A stretch of DNA of 64,000 nt from Bacteroides graminisolvens DSM 19988 = JCM 15093. GTDB lineage: Bacteria > Bacteroidota > Bacteroidia > Bacteroidales > Bacteroidaceae. The stretch spans positions 27,605 through 91,604 of the forward strand of contig NZ_ATZI01000013.1 of assembly GCF_000428125.1 (NCBI RefSeq), in the 5' to 3' direction. The notes beneath the pieces are model-generated. The model did not search any database. It was not told the DNA's origin and worked only from the letters and a program-made list of their open reading frames with translations. Below are positions 49,398-59,371 of the stretch, piece after piece; position 1 is the first letter of the stretch; every line of letters starts with the position of its first letter. The position numbers were made by a program, and so were the translations under genes.

Positions 49398-50003
49398 ATG
49401 GCTAGATATACAGGACCAAAATCTAGAATTGCGCGTAAATTTGGTGAAGGCATTTTTGGAGCCGATAAGGTGTTGTCAAAGAAGAACTATCCTCCAGGAC
49501 AACATGGTAATTCTAGAAAAAGAAAAACTTCTGAATACGGAATCCAACTTCGTGAGAAGCAAAAGGCAAAATATACTTATGGTGTTTTGGAAAAACAATT
49601 TCGTAATTTGTTTGAAAAGGCTGAGACCGCTAAAGGTATTACAGGTGAGATTTTGCTTCAATTACTAGAAGGGCGTTTAGATAATGTAGTGTTCCGTCTT
49701 GGAATTGCTCCATCGCGTGCCGCAGCTCGTCAGTTAGTAAGTCATAAACACATAACTGTTGACGGTAGTGTTGTTAATATTCCTTCATATGCGGTGAAAC
49801 CTGGGCAAGTTATTGGTGTAAGAGAACGTTCAAAGTCTTTAGAAGTAATTAGTAATTCTCTTGCAGGCTTTAATCATAGTAAATATCCATGGTTAGAATG
49901 GGATGACAATGCTAAAGTAGGTAAATTGCTTCATATTCCTGAGCGTACAGATATTCCTGAGAATATTAAAGAGCATTTGATTGTTGAGTTGTATTCTAAA
50001 TAA
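49398..50003 (+). CDS. rpsD: 30S ribosomal protein uS4
   Basis: This 201-residue primary 16S-rRNA binder starts [20 protein letters not shown]. Its S4 domain includes [31 protein letters not shown]. It lacks the N-terminal zinc cysteines. In several bacteria S4 represses its own operon, which gives context to the structured leader upstream. Confidence 0.97.
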   Translation: MARYTGPKSRIARKFGEGIFGADKVLSKKNYPPGQHGNSRKRKTSEYGIQLREKQKAKYTYGVLEKQFRNLFEKAETAKGITGEILLQLLEGRLDNVVFRLGIAPSRAAARQLVSHKHITVDGSVVNIPSYAVKPGQVIGVRERSKSLEVISNSLAGFNHSKYPWLEWDDNAKVGKLLHIPERTDIPENIKEHLIVELYSK

Positions 50004-50014
50004 TAATTAGTTCC

Positions 50015-51007
50015 ATGGCGATATTAGCATTTCAAAAACCTGATAAAGTATTAATGTTGGAGTCGGATCCGAAGTTTGGAAAATTCGAATTTCGTCCCTT
50101 AGAGCCGGGTTTTGGTATTACAGTAGGTAATGCATTGCGCCGAATTCTTCTTTCTTCGTTGGAAGGTTTTGCTATAACAACAATTAGGATTGAAGGTGTA
50201 GAGCATGAATTCTCTAGTGTTCCTGGTGTCAAGGAAGATGTTACCAACATAATCTTAAATCTTAAACAAGTAAGATTTAAGCAAGTAGTTGAAGAGTTCG
50301 AAACAGAAAAGGTAACTATTACAGTTGAAAACTCTAGTGAATTTAAGGCTGGTGACATAGGTAAGTATTTGACTGGATTTGAAGTGTTAAATCCTGAATT
50401 GGTTATTTGTCATTTAGATTCTAAGGCAACTATGCAAATTGATATAACAATTAATAAAGGTAGAGGTTATGTCCCTGCTGATGAAAACAGGGAGTTCTGT
50501 ACAGATGTTAATGTTATACCAATTGATTCAATTTATACTCCTATTCGTAATGTCAAGTATTTAGTAGAAAATTTCCGTGTTGAGCAAAAAACTGACTATG
50601 AGAAATTAGTACTTGAGATTACTACAGATGGTTCCATTAATCCAAAAGATGCGTTAAAAGAAGCTGCCAAAATTCTAATTTATCATTTTATGCTTTTTTC
50701 TGATGAAAAGATTACGTTGGAAAATACAGATATAGATGGTAATGAGGAATTTGATGAGGAAGTTTTGCACATGAGACAATTGCTTAAGACTAAATTAGTT
50801 GATATGGATCTGTCTGTTCGTGCCCTTAACTGCTTAAAAGCAGCTGATGTTGAAACTTTAGGAGATCTTGTACAATTTAATAAGACTGATCTACTGAAGT
50901 TTAGAAATTTTGGAAAGAAATCGCTTACCGAGCTTGATGATTTGCTGGAAAGTCTGAATCTAACATTTGGGACTGATATCTCGAAATACAAATTAGAAAA
51001 AGAATAA
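50015..51007 (+). CDS. rpoA: RNA polymerase subunit alpha
   Basis: This 330-residue subunit has the N-terminal dimerisation domain ([29 protein letters not shown]) and a C-terminal helix-hairpin-helix domain ([22 protein letters not shown]...[14 protein letters not shown]). Confidence 0.98.
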   Translation: MAILAFQKPDKVLMLESDPKFGKFEFRPLEPGFGITVGNALRRILLSSLEGFAITTIRIEGVEHEFSSVPGVKEDVTNIILNLKQVRFKQVVEEFETEKVTITVENSSEFKAGDIGKYLTGFEVLNPELVICHLDSKATMQIDITINKGRGYVPADENREFCTDVNVIPIDSIYTPIRNVKYLVENFRVEQKTDYEKLVLEITTDGSINPKDALKEAAKILIYHFMLFSDEKITLENTDIDGNEEFDEEVLHMRQLLKTKLVDMDLSVRALNCLKAADVETLGDLVQFNKTDLLKFRNFGKKSLTELDDLLESLNLTFGTDISKYKLEKE

Positions 51008-51010
51008 AAA

Positions 51011-51502
51011 ATGAGACATAATAAAAAATTCAATCATTTAGGCCGTACTGCTTCTCATAGAGCTGCTATGTTATCTAATATGGCATCTTCTTTGATAAAG
51101 CACAAAAGAATCACTACGACCGTAGCTAAGGCTAAAGCATTAAAGAAATTTGTTGAACCATTGATAACTAAATCAAAGAATGATACAACAAATTCTCGTC
51201 GCGTAGTTTTTAGCAATTTACAAGATAAAATTGCAGTTACTGAACTATTTAAAGAAATTGCGACTAAAATAGCAGATCGACCAGGTGGCTATACGAGAAT
51301 TATTAAGACAGGGAATCGATTAGGTGATAATGCTGAAATGTGTTTCATAGAGTTGGTTGATTATAACGATAACATGTCGAAAGATATTGTTGCTAAAAAA
51401 TCACCTCGTACACGCCGTTCAAAGAAAGTAGTTAATGCTGATTCTACAGATTTAGCCCAAGATGCTCAATCTACAGAAGAAAATAATGCTTCCGTTGAAT
51501 AA
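51011..51502 (+). CDS. rplQ: 50S ribosomal protein bL17
   Basis: This 163-residue protein has the bL17 core ([29 protein letters not shown]). Its C-terminal tail of about 40 residues is rich in Ser, Asp, Glu and Lys and extends beyond the usual 120-130 residues. It is the last gene of the ribosomal block and starts 3 bases after rpoA. Confidence 0.97.
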   Translation: MRHNKKFNHLGRTASHRAAMLSNMASSLIKHKRITTTVAKAKALKKFVEPLITKSKNDTTNSRRVVFSNLQDKIAVTELFKEIATKIADRPGGYTRIIKTGNRLGDNAEMCFIELVDYNDNMSKDIVAKKSPRTRRSKKVVNADSTDLAQDAQSTEENNASVE

Positions 51503-51550
51503 TAGAGACTTTCTTATAAGGGTCACATGAGATAAATTGTTGACCATACT

Positions 51551-51589
51551 AAAAAATAACTCGAGTTTGTGACTCGAGTTATTTTTTTA
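51551..51589 (+). terminator. Strong terminator closing the ribosomal block
   Basis: AATAACTCGAGT (51555-51566) pairs perfectly with ACTCGAGTTATT (51572-51583) around TTGTG. The stem extends through flanking A and T runs and ends in a T tract. Confidence 0.93.
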
Positions 51590-52029
51590 GTAATGACTAA
51601 TGTTTAGGGTTGACTATGCTTGTAATTTTAGTATTAGCCTACAAATCTTTTGGATGAAATGTTCTATATCGATTGATTCAATATCCTAGATGCGGCGGTT
51701 AATGTATTTTTTTGATTCACCAGTTGTTGGACTTATATCGATTTTGATTGCCTGCCAAAATTAGATGATTATTATTTTATTATAGCAAAAATTGCTTCAT
51801 CAAATAGATTTCTCTGTTTAAAAATCAACTAGATAACGCTTTTTTTGAATGGATTTATAATACGCACCTTCCTCTTTCAGTATCTAAAGTTTTTTCCCTT
51901 TAAGTGTATGTTAGCTCTAAGTTATGCCTGAACATCATATTTAATATACACCTTGATTTATTATATTCATTTATTGTCATTTCACCTTTAATTCGTATCT
52001 TTCCAAAGTTTTTAATATGCTGATTGTTT
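51590..52029. other. AT-rich gap of 440 bases, no gene seen
   Basis: No convincing coding frame, repeat or RNA structure is visible. Near its end TATCTTTC (51996-52003), one base from TAnnTTTG, may be the promoter of the next gene. Confidence 0.6.
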
Positions 52030-52662
52030 ATGTCTATGAAAAGGGTTTTAATATTATTGGGGTTTGCACTTTTTTCAGTGCTTATGTTTGCTCAAAATAA
52101 GTTTTATTTGAGTGTTAAAGATATCTATATACATCGTGGTGATTCTCTCTCCAAAGTTGTTTTAGAGAAAAGAACAAAAAATCAGCTTATGCTTACGCCT
52201 GGTGGGGATTATAAAATAAGTGCCTCTTCTCCTTCAACTTGCAAGAGAATCAAAGGACGGTACTTTGCGATTGAGATAGATGGAAATTTATATTTGAATT
52301 GCAGAAAATTGCGCTTTAACCGTTTTAGATTTGGTACTTGTTATGCCCCTGCTATGTGGGTGAAAGATAAAATTTATTTCTCGGCTTTGCCGATTGGATC
52401 TGCAGCAGCTAGTATAACATCAGCGACAAATTATAATATGGGAGATGTTGGACGGGCAATTGCTTCTTCCTCACTACTAACTGAACGTGTCTACTATTTT
52501 ATTGATCCTATAACTTATAAGGTTGAATTTGTTAGTCGTGATGTTATGAGCGAATTATTGATTGATCAACCTGATTTGCGAGCAGAATACTTATCTTCCC
52601 ATTCAGAATTAGCTAATGTGACAGGTAAGTATCTTAAAATATTAGCAGGAGTTGATCAATAA
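52030..52662 (+). CDS. Secreted protein of unknown function
   Basis: This 210-residue protein has a signal peptide, MKRVLILLGFALFSVLMFA, from the second in-frame ATG at 52036. The first ATG at 52030 adds MS. Cleavage is predicted before Gln-Asn-Lys. The mature part has strand-rich sequence (GDYKISASSPSTCKRIKGRYFAIEIDGNLYLNCRKLRFNRFRFGTCYAPAMW), with three Cys residues that could form disulfides. A glycine/alanine-rich middle segment (ALPIGSAAASITSATN) could be a flexible or membrane-associated part. I do not recognise a family with confidence. It stands alone between the ribosomal block and the efflux operon. Confidence 0.7.
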   Translation: MSMKRVLILLGFALFSVLMFAQNKFYLSVKDIYIHRGDSLSKVVLEKRTKNQLMLTPGGDYKISASSPSTCKRIKGRYFAIEIDGNLYLNCRKLRFNRFRFGTCYAPAMWVKDKIYFSALPIGSAAASITSATNYNMGDVGRAIASSSLLTERVYYFIDPITYKVEFVSRDVMSELLIDQPDLRAEYLSSHSELANVTGKYLKILAGVDQ

Positions 52663-52790
52663 TCATTCTTCAATTAATACTTTCCTATTTTTTAATAATA
52701 TCTTTATACTACATATTTTAGTGTGTTACTTATGCGATTTTTTAATTTAGAAATCAGATATAACTATATAAAAATAAACAGTATATAATT

Positions 52791-53423
52791 ATGTATGAAA
52801 AAGAAAACAACAGAACAGAGCTGAAGCATAAAACCGTCACTTTAGCGATGAACGCTTTTGCGACTAAAGGTATAAAAGGAGTGACAATGGATGACATTGC
52901 TATGGGGTTGGGTATATCAAAAAGAACTCTATATGAAATGTTCGAAGATAAAGAGGAACTCTTGATAGCATGTATGCTGGAGCATCAAAGAGAAAAAAAT
53001 GTATTTGTTAATGAAGTTATATCTAATTCAGTGAATGTTCTAGAAGTCATTCTCAAATGTTATAAGAAGAGTGTTGAGGATTATCATAAAACGAACGTAC
53101 GTTTTTTAGAGGAAATAAAGAAATATCCGAAAGTTTGTGAGCTAATGAATGATCATAAAAAGAAAAATAGTAACTACGTTATTTCTTTTTTTAGGAAAGG
53201 AGTTGAGCAAGGGCTTTTTAGAGCAGATATTAAGTTTGATATTGTTCATGATTTGTTGCATGAGCAGATCGATATGTTAATTCACAGTGAGACTTTTAAA
53301 AAATATTCTTTTCTAGAGGTTTATGAATCAATAGTTTTGATATTCGTACGAGGCATATCAACTGATAAGGGAATTGGAATACTGGAAAACTTCTTGATAG
53401 AATATAATGCTAAATCTGTATAA
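52791..53423 (+). CDS. TetR/AcrR-family regulator
   Basis: This 210-residue repressor-type protein has an N-terminal helix-turn-helix (VTLAMNAFATKGIKGVTMDDIAMGLGISKRTLYEMFEDKEELL, about residues 18-60) and a C-terminal ligand domain with no recognisable specificity. It is first in line with an RND efflux pump, and its end overlaps a possible start of the TolC gene, so it probably controls this operon. The inducer and the operator are not visible. Confidence 0.93.
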   Translation: MYEKENNRTELKHKTVTLAMNAFATKGIKGVTMDDIAMGLGISKRTLYEMFEDKEELLIACMLEHQREKNVFVNEVISNSVNVLEVILKCYKKSVEDYHKTNVRFLEEIKKYPKVCELMNDHKKKNSNYVISFFRKGVEQGLFRADIKFDIVHDLLHEQIDMLIHSETFKKYSFLEVYESIVLIFVRGISTDKGIGILENFLIEYNAKSV

Positions 53424-53442
53424 TGCAATATCCTATGTGTAT

Positions 53443-54795
53443 ATGATGATTAAGAAAATGTTTTTGGATAAAATTTTATTATTGATTGTCTTGCTAGCTT
53501 TATTTACTAATTCAGTGGAAGCGCAAGATTCGAGTCTTTCACAAGATAAGGATACATTGGTTCTAACTATCGAATCTGCTATGAAAATTGCACTTTCTGA
53601 AAGTCCTATCGTAAAGATATCCGAGAAAGAAGTTGTTTTGAAGAAAGAAATTAATAAAGAAGCATACGCTGCCTTATTCCCTGATATAAACTTGAGTGGT
53701 ACTTATTCAAGAACAATCAAAAAACAAACAATGGCAATGCAATTCGGTGAGGAAACTACAACTATACAAGTTGGACGTGACAACACTTATAATGGTGGTA
53801 TGATAATTAGTTTACCAATTTTTGCTCCCGCATTATACAAAACTATTAATCTTACGAAAACAGATATTGGTCTTGCTACTGAGAAAGCTCGATTCTCAAA
53901 ATTGGATCTTATAAATCAAATTAAAAAAGCCTTTTATCAGTTGCTTCTAGCTCAGGACAGTTATAGCGTTTTGACTAGAAGTTACCGTCAGGCTGAGGCT
54001 AATTTTAATATTGTTAATGCAAAGTTTATTCATGGCACTGTTAGTGAGTTTGATAAAATTCGTGCAGAAGTCCAGATGCGCAATTTAAAACCTTCTGTTG
54101 TGTCAGCCCATAATGGCGTTAATTTAGCAAAACTGCAACTCAAAGTTTTAATGGGGATTGATGCAAATTATGAACTAGTTATCAATGGAGGTCTAAAAGA
54201 ATATGAAATGGAGATGTTCATATCTAAAGAGAATAATGTCTACTATAACCTTAGTAATAATTCAGACCTAAAGCAATTAGACCTTAGTAATAAGTTGCTT
54301 CAGAATACTCTTAAACTACAACAAACTAATTTCATGCCTACCTTATCGGCTTCTTTCAATTATTTATATATGTCGATGAATGATAATTTCAGAATATCTA
54401 GTTACGATTGGTATCCATACTCTACGTTTGGATTAAGTCTGACTATACCGTTATATAAAGCTAGCAATTTTAATAAACTGAAGCAAACAAAAATTCAAAT
54501 CCAGCAACTGGCGCTGAATAGACTCAATTTGGAACGTCAGCTGAATATGAAAATTAGTAGTTATTTAGATAGTATGAATGCTAGTTCCGAGCAATTAATG
54601 AGTAACAAAGAAAGTGTGGCTCAGGCGGAAAAAGGTCGTCAAATTGCATCAAAGCGATATGATGTAGGTAAAGGAACTATTTTAGAATTGAATGATTCTG
54701 AATTGGCTTTAACACAAGCTCAATTGGTTTATAACCAATCTATATATGATTTCTTAGTTGCCAAAGCCGATTTAGAGCTAGTGCTAGGTGAATAA
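53443..54795 (+). CDS. TolC-like outer-membrane efflux channel
   Basis: This is the outer-membrane component of the RND pump. The 450-residue protein has a signal peptide (MIKKMFLDKILLLIVLLALFTNSVEA) and two TolC-family repeats of long helices (AMKIALSESPIVKISEKEV...INQIKKAFYQLLLAQDSY; GRQIASKRYDVGKGTILELNDSELALTQAQLVYNQSIYDFLVAKADLELVLG). The start at ATG 53443 places the signal peptide at the very N-terminus; ATG 53407, inside the tetR gene, is also in frame. Confidence 0.93.
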   Translation: MMIKKMFLDKILLLIVLLALFTNSVEAQDSSLSQDKDTLVLTIESAMKIALSESPIVKISEKEVVLKKEINKEAYAALFPDINLSGTYSRTIKKQTMAMQFGEETTTIQVGRDNTYNGGMIISLPIFAPALYKTINLTKTDIGLATEKARFSKLDLINQIKKAFYQLLLAQDSYSVLTRSYRQAEANFNIVNAKFIHGTVSEFDKIRAEVQMRNLKPSVVSAHNGVNLAKLQLKVLMGIDANYELVINGGLKEYEMEMFISKENNVYYNLSNNSDLKQLDLSNKLLQNTLKLQQTNFMPTLSASFNYLYMSMNDNFRISSYDWYPYSTFGLSLTIPLYKASNFNKLKQTKIQIQQLALNRLNLERQLNMKISSYLDSMNASSEQLMSNKESVAQAEKGRQIASKRYDVGKGTILELNDSELALTQAQLVYNQSIYDFLVAKADLELVLGE

Positions 54796-54829
54796 CAACA
54801 GATAGAGTAATTTCAATTAAAAGTATTAT

Positions 54830-55846
54830 ATGAGAAAGTATATTCAGTTAGTATCCTTCATGTTTATTTTGCTAATGAGTGCGTGCACAGAAAGCAAAGA
54901 TAAGAAAGGAGTAGATGTAATTAGTGAAAAGCCGAGGGTAAAACTTGCAACTGTTACAGCCCGACAAGTTGATCAAATTTTGGAATATACAGCAACTGTA
55001 GAGGCAGAAGTAAAAAATAATATTGCTCCTGCTTCTCCTGTTAGAATTGATCATATCTATGTTGAAGTAGGAGACAAGGTCAGTAAAGGTCAAAAACTTG
55101 TTCAAATGGATGCAGCAAGTTTAAAACAATTAAAACTTCAGTTGGATAACCAAGAGATAGAATTTAAACGCCTTGATGAATTGTATAAAGTCGGAGGAGT
55201 TTCGAAGTCTGAGTGGGATGCTTCAAAAATGTCTTTAGACGTAAAAAAGACTTCCTATCGGAATCTATTGGAAAATACGTCTTTACTTAGTCCCATAAGC
55301 GGAATAATAACGGCTCGTAATTATGATAATGGAGATATGTATAATGGTAATACTCCTGTTTTAGTAGTAGAACAAATTGTTCCTGTAAAGCTACTAATTA
55401 ATATATCAGAAAACTATTTTTCTAAAATAAAGAAAGGATCTCCAGTTAAAGTTAAGTTTGATGTTTTTGAAGGAGAAGTCTTTAATGGCAAAATTAGTTT
55501 AATCTATCCAACCATTAACGCAGCAACACGCACTTTTCCTGTTGAGCTTGTGCTAGATAATAAAGATATGAAAGTGCGCCCCGGTATGTTTGCGCGTGTT
55601 GAAGTAAATTTCGGTTCGGAAAATCATGTGGTAGTTCCTGATCTAGCAGTTGTTAAACAAGCTGGCTCTGGCGACCGTTATGTATTTGTCTATGAGAAGG
55701 GAAAGGTTCGTTACCAAAAGGTAGAATTGGGTAGCAGAATGGGAAGTGAGTATGAGTTGATCTCAGGAGTAGACAACAACTCTCAGGTGGTTGTTGCCGG
55801 ACATGCACGTTTGGTTAATGGTACTGAAGTAATTATTGAAAAATAA
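54830..55846 (+). CDS. RND efflux periplasmic adaptor, lipoprotein
   Basis: This 338-residue membrane-fusion protein links the inner pump to TolC. Its N-terminus MRKYIQLVSFMFILLMSACTES carries a lipobox (LMSAC), so it is lipid-anchored. A short coiled hairpin (about residues 100-145), flanked by biotinyl-lipoyl-like halves, follows, then beta-barrel and membrane-proximal domains (ITARNYDNGDMYNGNTPVLVVEQ; GMFARVEVNFG). It lies between the TolC and pump genes with short gaps. Confidence 0.94.
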   Translation: MRKYIQLVSFMFILLMSACTESKDKKGVDVISEKPRVKLATVTARQVDQILEYTATVEAEVKNNIAPASPVRIDHIYVEVGDKVSKGQKLVQMDAASLKQLKLQLDNQEIEFKRLDELYKVGGVSKSEWDASKMSLDVKKTSYRNLLENTSLLSPISGIITARNYDNGDMYNGNTPVLVVEQIVPVKLLINISENYFSKIKKGSPVKVKFDVFEGEVFNGKISLIYPTINAATRTFPVELVLDNKDMKVRPGMFARVEVNFGSENHVVVPDLAVVKQAGSGDRYVFVYEKGKVRYQKVELGSRMGSEYELISGVDNNSQVVVAGHARLVNGTEVIIEK

Positions 55847-55858
55847 TAAAACCCAGTT

Positions 55859-58800
55859 ATGAGTTTATATGAAGGAGCTGTAAAAAAGCCAATTATGACC
55901 TCGCTCTGCTTCTTGGCAGTAGTGATTTTTGGTCTGTTTTCATTGTCTAAATTACCTGTCGATTTGTATCCTGATATTGATACAAATACTATAATGGTAA
56001 TGACAACGTACCAAGGAGCCAGTGCTTCTGATATTGAGAACAATGTTACACGTCCTCTTGAAAATGTTCTTAATTCAGTTAGTAACTTAAAGCATATAAC
56101 GTCAAAATCATCAGAGAACATTTCAGTCATCACACTAGAGTTCGAATATGGTTATGATATTGATGTCTTAACTAATGACGTGCGTGATAAGTTAGATATG
56201 GTTAACTCAGCTTTGCCCGAAAATGTTGAGACTCCAATTATTTTCAAGTTCAGCACAGATATGATTCCTATAGTACTGCTCTCTGTGCAAGCTGAAGAAA
56301 GCCAATCTGCTTTGTATAAAATACTAGATGATAATGTAGTTAACCCTTTAGCCCGAATCCCAGGTGTTGGAACTGTATCAATTAGTGGTGCACCTAAGAG
56401 AGAAATACAGGTTTATTGTGATCCCAATAAACTGGAAGCCTATAATCTCAGTATTGAAACTATTAGCTCTATAATAGGGGCAGAAAACAAAAATATCCCC
56501 GGAGGCAATTTTGATATTGGAAATGAAACCTATGCTTTACGTGTTGAAGGAGAGTTTAATGATACCAAACAGTTAGAGAATATTGTAGTTGGTACGCGTA
56601 ATGAGGCGAATATTTTTCTTCGTGATGTAGCAAAAGTTGTTGACACTGTTGAAGAGCGAGCTCAAGAGACGTATAATAATGGGCAGAAAGGTGCTATGAT
56701 TATTGTACAAAAGCAATCTGGAGCAAATTCAGTCAATATATCAAAAGAAGTACTTAAAGCTTTACCCAAACTACAGAAATCACTGCCGAGTGACGTGAAA
56801 CTTGGTATCATTGTTAATACGTCCGATAACATATTAAATACGATAGACAGTTTAACAGAAACGGTAGCATATGCGTTATTGTTTGTAGTCGTTGTTGTAT
56901 TTCTCTTTTTAGGAAGATGGAGGGCAACACTTATTATATCAATTACGATTCCCCTTTCACTGATTGCATCATTTATATATCTTGCTATTACTAATAATAC
57001 AATTAACATTATATCGTTATCTTCTTTATCCATTGCAATTGGTATGGTTGTTGATGATGCGATTGTTGTCCTTGAAAATGTCACTACCCACATCGAAAGA
57101 GGTTCTGCCCCTAAGCAAGCAGCTGTTCATGGTACTAATGAAGTTGCCATATCTGTAATTGCTTCTACACTAACCATGATTGCTGTGTTTTTTCCGCTTA
57201 CAATGATTACCGGTATGACAGGAGTTATGTTTAGGCAACTTGGTTGGATGATGTGTACAATCATGTTTATATCAACTGTAGCAGCGCTTTCATTGACTCC
57301 AATGCTTTGTTCGCAGTTACTGAAATTAGAGAAGAAACAGACCAAATCTTTTCAGAAATTCTATGCTCCGGTTGAACGCATTCTTAATGGTTTTGACAAT
57401 TGGTATGCGCATGTATTAAACAAAGCAGTGCGCCATAGAATGTTGGTTATCATTTCTTGTATCGGCTTGTTTCTCTTGAGCCTTCTTTGTGCCAATGGTA
57501 TAAGTACGGAATTCTTTCCTACCCAAGACAATGCACGCATATCCGTTGCACTAGAGTTGCCTATCGGATCTCGAAAAGAGTTCGCGCAAAATTTGGCAGA
57601 TCGATTAACCAAGCAGTGGCGATCAAAATATAAGGATGAAATATTGGTGTGTAATTATACGGTTGGCCAAGCCGATACAGATAATGCGTGGGCAGTAATG
57701 CAGAATAATGGTTCGCATATTATTTCATTTAATATCCGATTATCAGATCCGGGAGATAGAAAAAAGACGTTGGAACAGGTTTGCGATGAAATGCGTCAAG
57801 ACTTAAAGTCTTATCCCGAATTAAGTAAAGCTCAAGTGATATTAGGTGGTAGTAATACAGGCTTAACCGGCCAATCTACTGCTGACTTTGAAATTTACGG
57901 TTATGATATGTCTGTCACAGATAGTGTTGCCGCTAATCTGAAACGTCAGCTTTACCAGATAAAAGGTGTTTCAGAGGTTAATATTAGTAGGAGTGATTAT
58001 CAACCAGAATATCAGGTTGATTTTGACCGAGAAAAGCTAGCCATGCATGGGCTAAATCTATCTACCGCAGGAACTTATTTAAGGAATAGAGTTAATGGCG
58101 CAATTGCATCGCAATATCGTGAAGATGGTGATGAATATGATATTAAGGTGCGTTATGCCCCTGAATTCAGAACTAGTTTGGAAAGCCTTGAGAACATTAT
58201 CATATATAATAGTAAAGGTGAGGCAGTGCGAGTTAAAGAACTTGGTAAAGTTGTTGAGCGATTTACGCCGCCAACAATCGAGCGAAAAGACAGGGAGCGT
58301 ATAATAACAGTCTCTGCCGTTATTTCAGGAGAGGCTTTGGGAGATGTTGTTGCAGCTGGCAATGACGTTATTGACAATATGGATATTCCTGCGGGAGTAA
58401 CAGTACAAGTTGCTGGTTCTTTTGAAGATCAACAAGAGTCGTTCCAAGATTTAGGAGTGCTGGGGGTGCTTATTGTTATTCTTGTTTTTATTGTGATGGC
58501 TGCCCAATTTGAATCGCTTACCTATCCGTTTATCATCATGTTTTCATTGCCATTTGCATTTAGTGGTGTATTGATTGCTTTGTTTACCAGCCAAAACACG
58601 CTGAATGTGATGAGTATGTTGGGAGGCATTATGCTTATTGGTATCGTTGTTAAGAATGGTATTGTATTGATTGATTATATTAGTTTATGTCGAGAAAGAG
58701 GGCAGGCGGTAATAAATTCTGTTGTTACGGCAGGCCGTAGTCGTCTTCGCCCGGTTATAATGACAACGGCTACAACCGTGTTAGGTATGGTACCTATGGC

Positions 58801-59017
58801 AATCTCAACGGGACAAGGTTCAGAAATGTGGCGACCAATGGCTATTGCTGTTATCGGTGGATTAAGTATCTCTACTATTCTTACTTTGATATTAATCCCA
58901 GTTCTCTACTGTGTGTTTGCAGGTACAGGAATCAAGAGGCAACGTAAAGTGATGAAGCGCAGGCGTGCTCTATCTGATTATTTTCAAGAACATAAAAGTG
59001 AAATTGTTAAAAAATGA
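55859..59017 (+). CDS. RND efflux pump, HAE1/AcrB-like
   Basis: This 1052-residue proton-driven inner-membrane transporter has twelve membrane helices in two repeats and two large periplasmic loops. The fourth helix carries AIGMVVDDAIVVLENV with the adjacent Asp residues of the proton path. The N-terminus (KLPVDLYPDIDTNTIMVMTTYQGASASDIE) is that of drug-type RND pumps. The periplasmic loops lack the heavy-metal signature, so organic substrates are more likely. The gene after it overlaps its last four bases. Confidence 0.95.
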   Translation: MSLYEGAVKKPIMTSLCFLAVVIFGLFSLSKLPVDLYPDIDTNTIMVMTTYQGASASDIENNVTRPLENVLNSVSNLKHITSKSSENISVITLEFEYGYDIDVLTNDVRDKLDMVNSALPENVETPIIFKFSTDMIPIVLLSVQAEESQSALYKILDDNVVNPLARIPGVGTVSISGAPKREIQVYCDPNKLEAYNLSIETISSIIGAENKNIPGGNFDIGNETYALRVEGEFNDTKQLENIVVGTRNEANIFLRDVAKVVDTVEERAQETYNNGQKGAMIIVQKQSGANSVNISKEVLKALPKLQKSLPSDVKLGIIVNTSDNILNTIDSLTETVAYALLFVVVVVFLFLGRWRATLIISITIPLSLIASFIYLAITNNTINIISLSSLSIAIGMVVDDAIVVLENVTTHIERGSAPKQAAVHGTNEVAISVIASTLTMIAVFFPLTMITGMTGVMFRQLGWMMCTIMFISTVAALSLTPMLCSQLLKLEKKQTKSFQKFYAPVERILNGFDNWYAHVLNKAVRHRMLVIISCIGLFLLSLLCANGISTEFFPTQDNARISVALELPIGSRKEFAQNLADRLTKQWRSKYKDEILVCNYTVGQADTDNAWAVMQNNGSHIISFNIRLSDPGDRKKTLEQVCDEMRQDLKSYPELSKAQVILGGSNTGLTGQSTADFEIYGYDMSVTDSVAANLKRQLYQIKGVSEVNISRSDYQPEYQVDFDREKLAMHGLNLSTAGTYLRNRVNGAIASQYREDGDEYDIKVRYAPEFRTSLESLENIIIYNSKGEAVRVKELGKVVERFTPPTIERKDRERIITVSAVISGEALGDVVAAGNDVIDNMDIPAGVTVQVAGSFEDQQESFQDLGVLGVLIVILVFIVMAAQFESLTYPFIIMFSLPFAFSGVLIALFTSQNTLNVMSMLGGIMLIGIVVKNGIVLIDYISLCRERGQAVINSVVTAGRSRLRPVIMTTATTVLGMVPMAISTGQGSEMWRPMAIAVIGGLSISTILTLILIPVLYCVFAGTGIKRQRKVMKRRRALSDYFQEHKSEIVKK

Positions 59018-59307
59018 AGTCTGTATTTATAACCTTTGACCAAGCCTATTATGAACAGATAATAGGAACCCTAGATCGTTTGAATTGTCGTGGGTTTAGC
59101 TATTTTGAACAAGTAAAAGGGCGTGGGAGCAAAACCGGCGAACCGCATTTCGGGAGTCATGCATGGCCTTCTATGTGTTCGGCCATTATAACAATGGTAG
59201 ATGATAATAAAGTTGATCCATTGCTTGATGCGTTGCATAAGTTGGATACGAGAACTGAAAAATTAGGTCTGCGTGCGTTCGTTTGGAATATTGAAAAAAC
59301 GATTTGA
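59014..59307 (+). CDS. Small PII-like, RND-transporter-associated protein (PG0541 family)
   Basis: This 97-residue protein starts inside the pump gene (ATGA overlap), so it is translationally coupled. The order TetR-TolC-MFP-RND-small protein matches the PG0538-PG0541 locus of Porphyromonas gingivalis, and this protein resembles PG0541. The pattern YYEQIIGTLDRLNCRGFSYFEQVKGRGSKTGEPHFGSHAWPS, then AIITMVDDNKVDPLLDALHKLD, recalls a PII-type ferredoxin-like fold, where the first segment would be the T-loop. By analogy with PII proteins it may sense a small molecule and modulate the pump; this is inference. No enzyme motif is visible. Confidence 0.8.
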   Translation: MKSVFITFDQAYYEQIIGTLDRLNCRGFSYFEQVKGRGSKTGEPHFGSHAWPSMCSAIITMVDDNKVDPLLDALHKLDTRTEKLGLRAFVWNIEKTI

Positions 59308-59337
59308 TTGTAAATCGATCTTTCTCTTCCTTTTATA

Positions 59338-59345
59338 TATCTTTG
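59338..59345 (+). promoter_or_regulatory. Promoter -7 box for the SGNH/MBOAT cassette
   Basis: TATCTTTG is an exact TAnnTTTG match, 26 bases before ATG 59372. No clear TTTG is seen at the right distance upstream. Confidence 0.55.
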
Positions 59346-59371
59346 CAGCCTTAAAATCGTAACATGGCTGT

